The notes: generated from the letters alone by a model not told the origin. 22,143 nt of DNA from Puia dinghuensis (GCA_026224995.1 JAMFRX010000527.1:1-22143), one strand, 5' to 3'. Counted from the first letter of the stretch, positions 1-8,436 are shown. Numbers and translations are program-made.

Positions 1-3000
1 CCGCTTCTCGCCGCCTTTTTTATTTACAGGCCCAAAGTTCATCAGCACGCGGCCACGGCTGTCGGCGCCGTAACAGACGCTGATGATGATGATGTCACGC
101 TCGTCTCCCTGAATGTTTTCCAGGTTTTTGATGATCAGACCGGTGAACATATCGTTGTCGGTCCGGTTATACGCCTCTTCCAGCTGTTGGGCGAATTCGG
201 CATCTTCGGCGGCGAGCCCGTCCAGGCCTGCCTCTATCGTGTGCTGCTGCTCCTGACTAAAGGCTACAATGCCGATGCTTTCCGGCGTTCTGCGTCTCAA
301 CAGCTCGCGGACGAGATTGGCGATGTAGGCGGCTTCGGCTACATTACCCCGTTTTTCATAGACGCTGTTTGTCTGCAGATGAAAGCTTATGCTTCTATCG
401 AAGAGGCTGCCGGCAAGGGTGATGGCCTCTTCGGGCCCGGCAACGCGCAGGGGCGCCTTTTCCCGGTGATGGATCGTCTTGTCGGGGATGGTCAGCAGCG
501 CGCCCTGATAGAAAGCGTGATTGCTGAAGCTGATCAGCGTTTCAAAATGGCTCCGGTAATGCCAGCTCAGCAGTGCGCTCTCCAGCTTACGGGCGCCCTG
601 TGCCAGCAGGCTATCGGCATCATCGGTCAGCCATTCGTCGTCTTCCGGGTCCGAAAGCTTATCCAGATCGTCGGGGTCCTTGTCTTTTGCGCCCGAGCCA
701 AAAAAATCCGTGGGCGGCATCTGCTTCTCATCCCCGACGATGATGGTCTGCCGGCTCCGGTATAAGGCGGGTACGCCTTCTTCGAGGGTGATCTGGCTGG
801 CCTCGTCGAAGATCACCACATCGAAGTGGTCTGAGTCTAGCGGCAGGCTATCGCTGACACTGTATGGGCTCATGAGCCACACCGGCTTGATAGCTTTCAG
901 GACCAATCCACTCTCACGTTCCGAGAGCTCCCGGATGCTCTTGTAGCGCATGCTCTTGCCGAATTCATTCTCCAGGATCTTGCGGCCTTCCGTATAGGTC
1001 TTCTTGAACTTCTTCTGCTCTTCGTTGAGCTGGCTGGCTGCCCGGCCCGAAAGCTCCAGCTGATGCAGGAAGCGCTGGCGGACATAGGCGCGGATCAGCT
1101 CCGCATTCAGCTCCTGCAGCGCAGGGTAGCATTCGCCCAGCCGCAACACGGCTTTTTCCAGGGCCTGCCCGTCGATGCCCGCATATTGGCGGTGGGCCTG
1201 GTACACCTCCTGCAAGGCCTTGCGGGTGATAGCGGCCTCGGCTTGTTTCCTCCGCAAGGGCAGCTGGCGCAGCGTCGCCTTTACTTTTTCCGGCAGGCTG
1301 GCAAAGGCCCTTAGTGCCGGAAGCCAGTCAGGCAGCGCCTCTATATTCAGCTGGATGTTCAGCAGCTCATCTCTCACCGCGATGAAGCCGCCGGCCGGCA
1401 GCTCCTGCAGACAACGTTTCAGCAGGGTCTCCAGCCGGCTTAACGGCTGGTGCATCGCCTGCAGGGAAGCGACGAGCGCCAGACCATCCGGGTGCCGCAG
1501 CAGATATTCCAGGTCGCGATGACCTTTTTTGCTTTGTAGCAGGTCGATACCGAGCCGGGCCGTGTCAAGATTCTGCCCGAAACAGTAGTGGTCCTCCAGC
1601 CGCTGCCGCGTCTCCTCTATCTGCGCTGCCGCATCATATTCGGCTTTAAGCCCTTCCAGCAGACTGTATAAAGACGGTCTTACTGTATGTGCGGCAAGAT
1701 CATAGCTCTCCTGCAAACGGTGCTTTAGCTTTCTCCAGCTGCTGTTCAGCGTGCCCAGGAACGCCTTTTCATGTTTGGCAGCCAGGGCCAGCGCCGCATC
1801 CATATCCGCAGCTTCCAGCTTGTTCGTCCAATGGCTGTTCTTCAACAGGGCCTGCCGATGCGTCTCCTGCTGCTGACGGTAAAGCAGGAACCGGCGTTCC
1901 ATTTCCCTGGACTCCTCCCTTTCGGCATCGGCCAGGGCCATATTGCCCGTCCGGGCAAGCGGGTACAGCAGCACGGCAAACTGCACGAGGCTCTTTAGCT
2001 GTTCGGGTTCCTGCAGATACAGCGGATCGGCGCCGCATTCGCCGAGCAGGGCCTCTACTTCATCCAGCGCTCTCAGCGCTTCCCGCAGACCTGCTTCCAG
2101 GTAACGGTAAGGGCTGCCTGAAACAAAGACGGACTCCTGCACCCGGCTAAACGGATGCGCTGAGAAGGTCGTGCCCGCGCCAGTGTCCTCCAGTACGGCT
2201 TCCAGCTCCGCGACCACCGGCTCCGACACCTTCCATTCCTTATAGGCCGGTAGCACCTCTTCCTCCCCGGGAGTAAGCGGCACCAGATACTCCCGCAGCG
2301 TCAGCATCTGTTCGATCAGCGATCTCACGGTGATGCCTGTACTCGCTTCTTCCAGCAGACAGGTGTCATGGAACTCCCGGATAAGCTCCAGATGGCTGTT
2401 CATAGTATGCACCAGGGATTCCCGCCGCTCCTTGAGCGCGGCAAGGTCCATTTTGTTTTCGACGAAATCCTCATAGGTCGCCTTTAAGTTCTTTATGAAC
2501 TCCCGCTTGTCGCCCTGGCTGTCATGGATATAGCAGCAAAGCTCTTCCAGCCCTACCTGCTTCAGGCGGTGATAGACGACGTCGAGGGCGGCCCGCTTCT
2601 CGCAGACAAAGAGGATGCTCTTCCCCCTGGCCACGAAATCGGCGATGAGGTTGGTGATGGTCTGGCTTTTGCCGGTCCCGGGCGGCCCCTGAATGATATA
2701 GCTGTAGCCGGCCCTGCTTTGGAGGATCGCCTTCGTCTGCGAAGGGTCGGCGGTGACCACATGATACCAATCGTCCGGCCGGTTGCCGTCGAAAGCGTAA
2801 TCAGCGAAGGCACGGGGCTGGTCGCTAAACAACGTATCGAAAGTAGGATGCTGCTGCTTGCGGTCGATGACGACATTGTAGTCGCGCACCAGGCTCATCT
2901 TTTTATAGTTGAAGTTGCCTACCACCATATCGCAGACATCGAAGTCCCAGTTATACGGATTATCGGCGCCGCTTCCGGTCCCGGCTTTATCCTGCCCGTC

Positions 3001-4488
3001 CGTCTCGGGTTGCCCGCCAGTGCTGGGTGCCGGTTTGCTACCCGCCAGGGAATCCAGGAAACCCGTCTCAGGCTCCAGATGCTGGCGGAACAGCTCCAGG
3101 CCCAGGGGCTTGTAAGGCTCCGTCCCTGGGTCCGGAGGCTTGGCCCAGCCGGGCTCTGTCTCGCTCCTCCGTTCTTTGCTCCGGTAATTGCCAGCCAGCT
3201 CGCGGGCCCGTTCCTGAAGGAGGCCGATCCGGGGCTTGCCGATATAACGCAGGACGATACCCTGCCTCGCTTCCTCGATCTGGGCCTTCAGCAGCAGGTA
3301 GAACTGCTCCGGATTCATTTCGTCAAGATCGACGAAATCGGGAAGCCGGATGCCATAGAGCTCCATAAGCTGCCCGGCGAGCACCGGGTTCACTTCCGCT
3401 GCATTGTCCAGGACCTTTAGCACATAGTGGTCTTCCTTTACTTTCTTGTTCTTCTTAAGGCTTACGGGCAACAGCAGGAGTGGACTCCGGATGCGCTCCG
3501 CCGTTTCTTCCTTCAGGTTATGCCAGCTTAGGAAGGCTATTACCAGCTTCAGCTGACTGAACCCGTACTCCTGCAGGTCGCGTTGGGATTCTACCCTCGC
3601 CTTGTCCAGCGAAACGGCCAGGTAAGCGTGATCATCAAAACGGAGATATTTGTTGAGCACGATGTCTTTTCCGCCGATGATCTTCTCCGAAAGCTCCGCA
3701 TTCCAGGTAAAGAGCAGCTCCGGCCGGATGCTCTGATCGTGCAGGACGATCGGCACGCTGCCTACGGTAAGGTTGACGAAACGCATATTCGGCTTGTAAT
3801 AGAGCAGCCGGTTGCGGCGGCTGATGTCGAAGAGCCGGTTGCGCAGCTTGTTAAGGATGAGGCCGCTCCTTTCCCCCAGCTCCGTGTGCACCCACCCGGG
3901 AACCTTGCTCAGGTCGATCTGCTTATCCGGGTCGTAGTCGCGATAGTGCTCCAGCCGGCTGATCACATCATAGAGGTCCTGCGAACGGCGGGACCTGTCC
4001 AGCTCCGTCATTTCCGTGATGAGCCGCCCAAGGGTGGGGTGCAGGCGGGGGTACCGCTGCGTGGGATTTTCACGGACCTGGACAAAGCGATGCAGGCCTT
4101 CGGCATCGTAAAGATCCAGGCCCAGGGCTATGGATGACAGGACCAAACCGAGGCAGAAGATATCCGTCTGCGGATCATGGACAGCGGCTAGCTGCTCGAA
4201 GCTCCGGCAGCCCGGCAGATAGATGGCCTGCCCCTGGTCGGCCAGGGCTTGCAAGCGATACAATGCATTCGAAGGTGCATGGGCAAGGGTCTCATCGATA
4301 GCCGCTACACCAGCCGCGACATAAAGGGCATCGTCATTCCCAAAAGGAGCGACCAGCTCCGCTTCATGCATCGCGAGCACCTGCCGGAACAGAGGCAGCA
4401 CAAAGGCGATGCTATCGTCGGTCGAATAGTCACCCCTGTCAAAGGCGGAGGAGAGGAAGTCCTTAAAATAGATGCGGGTCGTTTCCAT
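1..4488 (-). CDS. SF1 helicase with N-terminal pseudokinase-like lobe, DUF4011-like (partial, C-terminus off the left edge)
   Basis: One uninterrupted frame of 1,496 codons runs from ATG at 4488 to base 1 with no stop, so the C-terminus is missing. Motor motifs seen: Walker A GPPGTGKS at about residue 601, Walker B VVIFDEASQ near 1227, motif III VGDEKQMPPT near 1255, SWHYRSHFETL near 1300, and NLENIQGDERD near 1455. The NVAITRA-type motif VI expected next lies beyond the edge. The roughly 620 residues between Walker A and B are helical and charged, as in COG1112 (AAA_11/AAA_12) helicases. Residues about 210-240 (LRNRLFDISRRNRLL) match the start of DUF4011-type regions. Residues about 25-190 resemble a kinase C-lobe: HEAELVAPF where HRD is expected, TDIFCLGLVL like subdomain IX, and LDRSRRSQD like subdomain XI. 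The N-lobe and catalytic Asp are absent. By family this is a nucleic-acid helicase. The Mokosh-like defence role is inference. Confidence 0.88.
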   Translation of the reverse strand, partial: METTRIYFKDFLSSAFDRGDYSTDDSIAFVLPLFRQVLAMHEAELVAPFGNDDALYVAAGVAAIDETLAHAPSNALYRLQALADQGQAIYLPGCRSFEQLAAVHDPQTDIFCLGLVLSSIALGLDLYDAEGLHRFVQVRENPTQRYPRLHPTLGRLITEMTELDRSRRSQDLYDVISRLEHYRDYDPDKQIDLSKVPGWVHTELGERSGLILNKLRNRLFDISRRNRLLYYKPNMRFVNLTVGSVPIVLHDQSIRPELLFTWNAELSEKIIGGKDIVLNKYLRFDDHAYLAVSLDKARVESQRDLQEYGFSQLKLVIAFLSWHNLKEETAERIRSPLLLLPVSLKKNKKVKEDHYVLKVLDNAAEVNPVLAGQLMELYGIRLPDFVDLDEMNPEQFYLLLKAQIEEARQGIVLRYIGKPRIGLLQERARELAGNYRSKERRSETEPGWAKPPDPGTEPYKPLGLELFRQHLEPETGFLDSLAGSKPAPSTGGQPETDGQDKAGTGSGADNPYNWDFDVCDMVVGNFNYKKMSLVRDYNVVIDRKQQHPTFDTLFSDQPRAFADYAFDGNRPDDWYHVVTADPSQTKAILQSRAGYSYIIQGPPGTGKSQTITNLIADFVARGKSILFVCEKRAALDVVYHRLKQVGLEELCCYIHDSQGDKREFIKNLKATYEDFVENKMDLAALKERRESLVHTMNSHLELIREFHDTCLLEEASTGITVRSLIEQMLTLREYLVPLTPGEEEVLPAYKEWKVSEPVVAELEAVLEDTGAGTTFSAHPFSRVQESVFVSGSPYRYLEAGLREALRALDEVEALLGECGADPLYLQEPEQLKSLVQFAVLLYPLARTGNMALADAEREESREMERRFLLYRQQQETHRQALLKNSHWTNKLEAADMDAALALAAKHEKAFLGTLNSSWRKLKHRLQESYDLAAHTVRPSLYSLLEGLKAEYDAAAQIEETRQRLEDHYCFGQNLDTARLGIDLLQSKKGHRDLEYLLRHPDGLALVASLQAMHQPLSRLETLLKRCLQELPAGGFIAVRDELLNIQLNIEALPDWLPALRAFASLPEKVKATLRQLPLRRKQAEAAITRKALQEVYQAHRQYAGIDGQALEKAVLRLGECYPALQELNAELIRAYVRQRFLHQLELSGRAASQLNEEQKKFKKTYTEGRKILENEFGKSMRYKSIRELSERESGLVLKAIKPVWLMSPYSVSDSLPLDSDHFDVVIFDEASQITLEEGVPALYRSRQTIIVGDEKQMPPTDFFGSGAKDKDPDDLDKLSDPEDDEWLTDDADSLLAQGARKLESALLSWHYRSHFETLISFSNHAFYQGALLTIPDKTIHHREKAPLRVAGPEEAITLAGSLFDRSISFHLQTNSVYEKRGNVAEAAYIANLVRELLRRRTPESIGIVAFSQEQQHTIEAGLDGLAAEDAEFAQQLEEAYNRTDNDMFTGLIIKNLENIQGDERDIIIISVCYGADSRGRVLMNFGPVNKKGGEKR

Positions 4489-4495
4489 AACAGGT

Positions 4496-4636
4496 TTATA
4501 GCTGACCGCCGGCAGGCGGACCCATTGTCCGCCCCGGCATATTCTTTTTGTAAAAGAGCTCAAAGCTGGCTGCCAGCTGCAGGCCGGCGGCAAAAGCGCT
4601 GGCTCGGACGCTTAGGCGTTCTCCCAGGGAGGGATC
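4496..4636 (-). pseudogene. Out-of-frame C-terminal extension of the 4612-5244 gene
   Basis: After codon CTG (4638-4636) of the upstream frame, reading GAT at 4636-4634 opens a 46-residue tail beginning DPSLGERLSVRASAFAAG and including LQLAASFELFYKKN, ending with TAA at 4498-4496. The tail has the amphipathic helical look of a genuine C-terminus and joins the preceding VLLDLACL smoothly. Restoring one base between 4638 and 4634 would fuse the two. The sequence at the join (CTGAT) is not a classic slippery heptamer, so an indel is likelier than programmed frameshifting. Confidence 0.6.
4508..4538 (-). other. Stable GC-rich hairpin at the junction of the two left-arm genes
   Basis: Arms GGCGGAC (4515-4521) and GTCCGCC (4527-4533) are perfect complements around a five-base loop. 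They are extended by GCCGG (4508-4512) pairing with CCGGC (4534-4538), giving about 12 pairs with a two-base bulge. No T-run follows on the minus strand, so it is not a standard terminator. It ends 19 bases before the helicase ATG and lies within the frameshifted tail. It could affect mRNA stability or translation of the helicase, which is inference. Confidence 0.5.
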
Positions 4637-5244
4637 AGACAGGCAAGGTCGAGCAGGACGAAGGCAAAATAATCCCGGACGCTGCCATGCGCCCCTGCCA
4701 GCTCGTCGGTCAGCTTTTCAAAGCTATCAGCCCTTTCCTCCCCGGCGCCATCTTCCCAGTCCAACCCCGGAAAATAAGCATGCGCAAGACTAAGGACGGC
4801 ACTCGTGCGCACCCACGCCGGCCGAAGAAATTCCCGGATGAGCTCCCGGGTTAGCTCCCTCAACCGGGCGCGGGAGAAAAGATCCAGACTGCCCAGCTCC
4901 CTCGCCCCTTCCACCATCCGGGCGATGGCCGGCCCCGCGGCCTCTCCTTGCTCCTGCCAAAGCTGCAGCGCCTTGACGCGCACCGCATGGTCCGGACCGT
5001 CTACCACAGTTTGAGCATGGCGATCGCAATAAATTTTGGTATAAAGTGTAAACAAACGCGCGGTATTCAGATAGCCCGGTCCGCTGCCGGGATGATCGGC
5101 AATGGCCGTCACGATGCGGGCTGCGATCTCCAGCTCGCCATTCTCCTCAGTGGTAGGGGCGGAGGAAAAGATTTCCCACACAGAGCCGTGGTTTTTAAAG
5201 TGGTCGCGAACCTTCAGATGATAAGGGAGAGCCTCGGGTAACAT
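4612..5244 (-). CDS. Hypothetical protein, companion of the helicase; apparently frameshifted near its 3' end
   Basis: Literal reading gives 210 residues from ATG 5244 to TAA at 4612. I do not recognise the family. The protein is soluble-looking, mostly helical, rich in Arg, Glu and Ala, with no signal peptide or membrane segment. It opens with MLPEALPYHLKVRDHFKNHG and has a conserved-looking stretch RDYFAFVLLDLACL just before the end. The last residues IPPWENA look unnatural, whereas the neighbouring frame continues sensibly for 46 residues to a TAA at 4496, only seven bases before the helicase ATG. I infer that the intact product is about 249 residues and that the gene is co-transcribed, and perhaps translationally coupled, with the helicase. 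Whether the lesion is a real mutation, a programmed slip or a sequencing error cannot be told here. Confidence 0.72.
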   Translation of the reverse strand: MLPEALPYHLKVRDHFKNHGSVWEIFSSAPTTEENGELEIAARIVTAIADHPGSGPGYLNTARLFTLYTKIYCDRHAQTVVDGPDHAVRVKALQLWQEQGEAAGPAIARMVEGARELGSLDLFSRARLRELTRELIREFLRPAWVRTSAVLSLAHAYFPGLDWEDGAGEERADSFEKLTDELAGAHGSVRDYFAFVLLDLACLIPPWENA

Positions 5245-5260
5245 AGATTACGTAAATCTA
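5244..5260. promoter_or_regulatory. Inverted repeat at the start codon of the companion gene (candidate operator)
   Basis: Six-base arms TAGATT (5244-5249) and AATCTA (5255-5260) flank ACGTA in the 84-bp gap between two divergent genes. The repeat touches the minus-strand ATG at 5244. Its place in a divergent promoter region suggests a regulator site, but no regulator is known and the arms are short. Confidence 0.3.
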
Positions 5261-5316
5261 ATCAACTTATGGCATTTGCGCACCTGTTTCCGGCGCTAAA
5301 CTTACCCGGATTTGAC

Positions 5317-5324
5317 TAACTTCG
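5317..5324 (+). promoter_or_regulatory. Candidate -7 element for the pcrA-like gene
   Basis: TAACTTCG matches the Bacteroidota -7 consensus TAnnTTTG at all but one base and ends four bases before the ATG at 5329, which would make the transcript leaderless or nearly so. A second, weaker arrangement is TTTG (5275-5278), 18 bases, then TAAACTTA (5297-5304). No convincing -33 box accompanies the first. Confidence 0.3.
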
Positions 5325-5328
5325 CGCT

Positions 5329-7671
5329 ATGCGAGACTATATCAGTGAATTGAACGACCCGCAGAAAGAAGCGGTATTGCATAAGGACGGTCCGATCATG
5401 ATTGTGGCCGGCGCCGGCAGCGGCAAGACCAAGGTGCTGACGACACGCATAGCACACCTCCTTTCGCAGGGCGTGGACGCCTTCAACATCTTAGCGCTCA
5501 CATTCACGAACAAGGCCGCCAGGGAGATGAAGGAAAGGGTAGAAAAGATCTTAGGCAACACGAGCGCCCGCAGCTTATACATTGGAACTTTTCACAGTGT
5601 GTTCGCCCGCATCCTTCGCGGCGAAGCGCCCCGCATGGGCTATCCCAGCAACTTTACGATCTACGATACGGACGACGCCAAGAGCGTCCTGAAGACGGTG
5701 ATCAATGAGCTCAATCTGGACGACAAGCATTATAAGCCCAACGTAGTCTATAATCGCATCTCCTCGGCCAAGAACGCCCTGGTAGGGCCCGCCGAATATG
5801 CCAATGACTATGCCATCCAGCAGGAAGATGTACGCAGCAACCGCCCGGCCATCGCCCAGATCTACGACGCCTACGCCAAGCGATGCTTCAAGAACGGAGC
5901 AATGGACTTCGACGACCTGCTGATAAAAATGTACGAGCTGCTCAAGAGCTTCCCGGAGAGCCTCCATAAGTTCCAGCACAAATTCAAATACATCCTCATC
6001 GACGAGTACCAGGATACCAACCCTGCCCAGTACGAGATCATCAAGCTCCTGGGCGCCGCGCATGAGAATGTCTGCGTTGTCGGCGACGATGCCCAGAGCA
6101 TCTACAGCTTCCGGGGAGCGACCATCGAGAACATCCTCCAGTTCCAGAAGGACTATGACGATGTAAAAGTCGTGAAGCTGGAACAGAACTACCGGAGCAC
6201 CCAAAGCATCATCAACGTCGCCAACGAAGTCATCCGTAACAACAAAGGACAGATCCCCAAAAACCTCTGGACCGACAACGCCCCCGGCGAAAAGATCCGG
6301 CTCGTACGCCTGCTCACGGATAACGAAGAAGGGAAGTTCGTGGCCGACACCATCCAGGAACAGCGGCTGCGCAATCATTACAACAACCGCGATTTCGCTA
6401 TCCTCTACCGTACCAACGCGCAGAGCCGCGCATTCGAAGAAAGCCTGCGCCGCATGGCCATTCCCTATACCATCTATGGCGGCATCAGCTTCTACCAGCG
6501 TAAGGAGATCAAAGACTTCATCGCCTATCTGCGTATCATCGTGAATCCGCGTGACGAAGAAGCATTGAAGCGCATCATCAACTATCCCACCCGCGGTATC
6601 GGCAAGTCCTCTATCGACAAGGCCGTGCTTGCCGCCAACGAGAATAATATCTCCTTCTGGCAAGTGCTGGAGAGAGCGTCGGAGTTCGGCTTCAAGGCCG
6701 GCACGCTCGAAACGATCGACAACTTCGTGCTGATGATCCGCAGCTTTGCATCTATGCTCGCCACGAAGAATGCCTACGAAGTGGCCGCACACGTAGGTAA
6801 GCAGACCAATCTGGTAAAGGAGCTGTTCACCGACAAGACCACGGAAGGGCTGGCTCGCTATGAGAACATCCAGGAAATGCTGAACTCTATAAAGGAGTTC
6901 ACAGAGCTGCCGGATGAGGACGGCGTGCTGGAAGCCGACAGCAAAGGATTGGGTAATTACCTGCAGCAGATCACGCTGGTAACGGATGCCGATGAGAAAG
7001 ATCCCAATGCCGACACCGTGAAGCTCATGAGCATCCATGCGGCTAAGGGATTGGAGTTCTCCTGCGTCTTCGCCGCCGGTCTCGAAGAAATGCTGTTCCC
7101 TAATGCCATGGCCATCAACACACGTGAAGAGCTCGAAGAAGAAAGAAGACTCTTTTATGTGGTGATCACCCGCGCCAAGCAAAGGCTCTGGATCACTTAC
7201 GCCAACACCCGCTATCGCTTCGGCAACCTGGTGCAGAACGAACCCAGCCGCTTCATCGAAGAGATCCCATCCGAATATTTAGACCGTAGCTTCGCCGGCG
7301 GCGGCGTTCGCAACCAGGGCTCCGGGCCCTCCGGCTCAGCCTATGATCGCATGCATGGCGGCGCATTCGGCAATTCCGCCGACCAGGCCGAGAAAAGATA
7401 CGGACCGCCACCGACGAAAAAAGACGACCGCCCATCCTACGTGCCGCTCAAACAGACGAAAACAATCGAACACAAGCCATCTGCCGATTTCGTGCCTAGC
7501 GACACCTCCGGTTTACAGGTAGGACAAAAAGTAGAACACCAGAAATTCGGCTTCGGCGAAGTCACCGGAATGGAAGGCTCGGAACACAACCCCATCGCAA
7601 CCGTAATATTCCAGCACAACGGAGAGAAGAAGATCATGCTCAATTTTGCAAAATTGAGAATTGTGGAATAA
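5329..7671 (+). CDS. pcrA: UvrD/PcrA-type ATP-dependent 3'-5' DNA helicase
   Basis: The 780-residue length fits the PcrA/UvrD/Rep family of SF1A helicases, which unwind DNA in nucleotide excision repair, mismatch repair and removal of blocked replication complexes. Motifs in order: N-terminal LNDPQKEAV Q-motif region, Walker A AGAGSGKT (residues 27-34), TFTNKAAREM (Ia), Walker B LIDEYQDTNPAQ, GDDAQSIYSFRGA (III), LEQNYRST (IV), MSIHAAKGLEF (V) and EEERRLFYVVITRAK (VI). A Gly/Ser/Pro-rich linker (about 665-735) leads to a C-terminal Tudor-like domain, VGQKVEHQKFGFGEVTG onward, typical of PcrA. The ATG at 5329 is the only start fitting the family N-terminus. The gene stands alone, divergent from the large SF1 helicase unit. 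The symbol is by family resemblance; uvrD would be equally acceptable. Confidence 0.97.
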   Translation: MRDYISELNDPQKEAVLHKDGPIMIVAGAGSGKTKVLTTRIAHLLSQGVDAFNILALTFTNKAAREMKERVEKILGNTSARSLYIGTFHSVFARILRGEAPRMGYPSNFTIYDTDDAKSVLKTVINELNLDDKHYKPNVVYNRISSAKNALVGPAEYANDYAIQQEDVRSNRPAIAQIYDAYAKRCFKNGAMDFDDLLIKMYELLKSFPESLHKFQHKFKYILIDEYQDTNPAQYEIIKLLGAAHENVCVVGDDAQSIYSFRGATIENILQFQKDYDDVKVVKLEQNYRSTQSIINVANEVIRNNKGQIPKNLWTDNAPGEKIRLVRLLTDNEEGKFVADTIQEQRLRNHYNNRDFAILYRTNAQSRAFEESLRRMAIPYTIYGGISFYQRKEIKDFIAYLRIIVNPRDEEALKRIINYPTRGIGKSSIDKAVLAANENNISFWQVLERASEFGFKAGTLETIDNFVLMIRSFASMLATKNAYEVAAHVGKQTNLVKELFTDKTTEGLARYENIQEMLNSIKEFTELPDEDGVLEADSKGLGNYLQQITLVTDADEKDPNADTVKLMSIHAAKGLEFSCVFAAGLEEMLFPNAMAINTREELEEERRLFYVVITRAKQRLWITYANTRYRFGNLVQNEPSRFIEEIPSEYLDRSFAGGGVRNQGSGPSGSAYDRMHGGAFGNSADQAEKRYGPPPTKKDDRPSYVPLKQTKTIEHKPSADFVPSDTSGLQVGQKVEHQKFGFGEVTGMEGSEHNPIATVIFQHNGEKKIMLNFAKLRIVE
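7639..7658. repeat. Perfect 20-bp palindrome in the 3' end of the pcrA-like gene
   Basis: CTCAATTTTG (7639-7648) is followed directly by its exact reverse complement CAAAATTGAG (7649-7658) inside codons for LNFAKL, 11 bases before the TAA. No T-run follows, so it is not an obvious terminator. It may reflect codon constraint, a binding site or a cruciform-prone sequence. Confidence 0.6.
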
Positions 7672-7810
7672 TGCAGGCAGAGTGCAGACAAAAAGATGTT
7701 AAAACCATCCCCCGAATGGAATTTTTCTCCTCGTGGGAAAAAACGAGAAGGCTTTACTACCAGGATTCAAAAAAAAGCTTGTTCAGGGGTATGGAAAGAG
7801 TGGACAGCTA

Positions 7811-7839
7811 TTGATTTTAATAAAAGTTCGCTACCTTTT
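7811..7839 (+). promoter_or_regulatory. Weak candidate promoter for the first Y1 transposase gene
   Basis: TTG (7811-7813), 18 bases, then TACCTTTT (7832-7839), one base off TAnnTTTG. It sits so close to the ATG at 7844 that initiation might use the second ATG at 7853. The rest of the 172-bp gap after the helicase (7672-7843) holds A-tracts and a small hairpin around 7722-7739, and no gene. Confidence 0.25.
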
Positions 7840-7843
7840 ACCC

Positions 7844-8416
7844 ATGACCGAAATGTACAAGATACAGCCGAAGGGATTGTATTTTGTAACCCTAACCGTA
7901 GTCGGCGGGATAGATGTTTTCACCCGCTGCGAATATTGTGATTTGCTGGTAGACAACCTGAACTACTGCATTGACAATAAACGGCTACGGGTATACGAAT
8001 ATGCCATCCTACCCAGCCAGCTATACATGATCGCGGACGTAGAAGAAGGGAAGAGCAATCTGCCTAAAGTTTTACGGGACCTTAAGAGCTATTCAGCCAA
8101 ACAGATCCTCCGGGCTATTTCCGAGCACCCGGATGAAAGCCGTAAAGAATGGCTAATGCGCTTATTCCACTTCTTTGCCAACCGCTATCAGCATGATTCG
8201 GAACATCATTTCTGGCAATTCGGCAACCAGCCCGTAGACCTGGAAAAGATTGTTAAAAAGGACAAGCCCATCCCTACACCCATAGATAAGCTGCTCAACG
8301 CAAAATTCGTCGACGACCCACGTCATTATATCTACTGCAGCGCCTATCCCCAGCAAAAGGTAAAGCTCTCCACAAAATTCGACCTCCTTAACGCGGAGCC
8401 GGCCGTAAAAAAATAA
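7844..8416 (+). CDS. Degenerate REP-associated Y1 (IS200-like) transposase, HUH motif lost
   Basis: 190 residues starting MTEMYKIQPKGLYFVTLTVV; the segment GLYFVTLTVVGGIDVFTRCEY is typical of Bacteroidota REP-associated tyrosine transposases, which nick single-stranded palindromic DNA with a HUH metal site and a tyrosine. Here the position of the HUH pair reads LPSQLYMIAD, so both histidines are replaced (Q59, Y61). The usual WQxGxHPI region survives as FWQFGNQPVDLEK, but the IHENPV block is absent and the C-terminus is different (residues about 145-190, Lys/Pro-rich). The frame is open, so it is either a recently inactivated copy or a domesticated DNA-binding protein. An in-frame ATG at 7733 exists, but the family N-terminus fits 7844. 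The second, intact relative follows 136 bases downstream. Confidence 0.75.
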   Translation: MTEMYKIQPKGLYFVTLTVVGGIDVFTRCEYCDLLVDNLNYCIDNKRLRVYEYAILPSQLYMIADVEEGKSNLPKVLRDLKSYSAKQILRAISEHPDESRKEWLMRLFHFFANRYQHDSEHHFWQFGNQPVDLEKIVKKDKPIPTPIDKLLNAKFVDDPRHYIYCSAYPQQKVKLSTKFDLLNAEPAVKK

Positions 8417-8436
8417 GCTGAAAAAATAACGGGAAG

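Noticed and set aside
187..4137. Several long plus-strand open frames opposite the large helicase (for example 187-765, 2524-3420, 3583-4137)
   Set aside because: They are antisense to a single uninterrupted frame with clear helicase motifs, and their translations match no family. GC-rich codon bias creates such frames.
4636..4640. Programmed -1 frameshift in the companion gene
   Set aside because: The join CTGAT is not a slippery heptamer and the nearest strong hairpin is about 100 bases away; an indel is simpler.
5575..7182. Minus-strand open frame of 535 codons inside the pcrA-like gene
   Set aside because: It lies wholly antisense to a gene with every SF1A motif. Its composition (runs of Val, Leu, Asp, Gly) is typical of a complementary-strand shadow.
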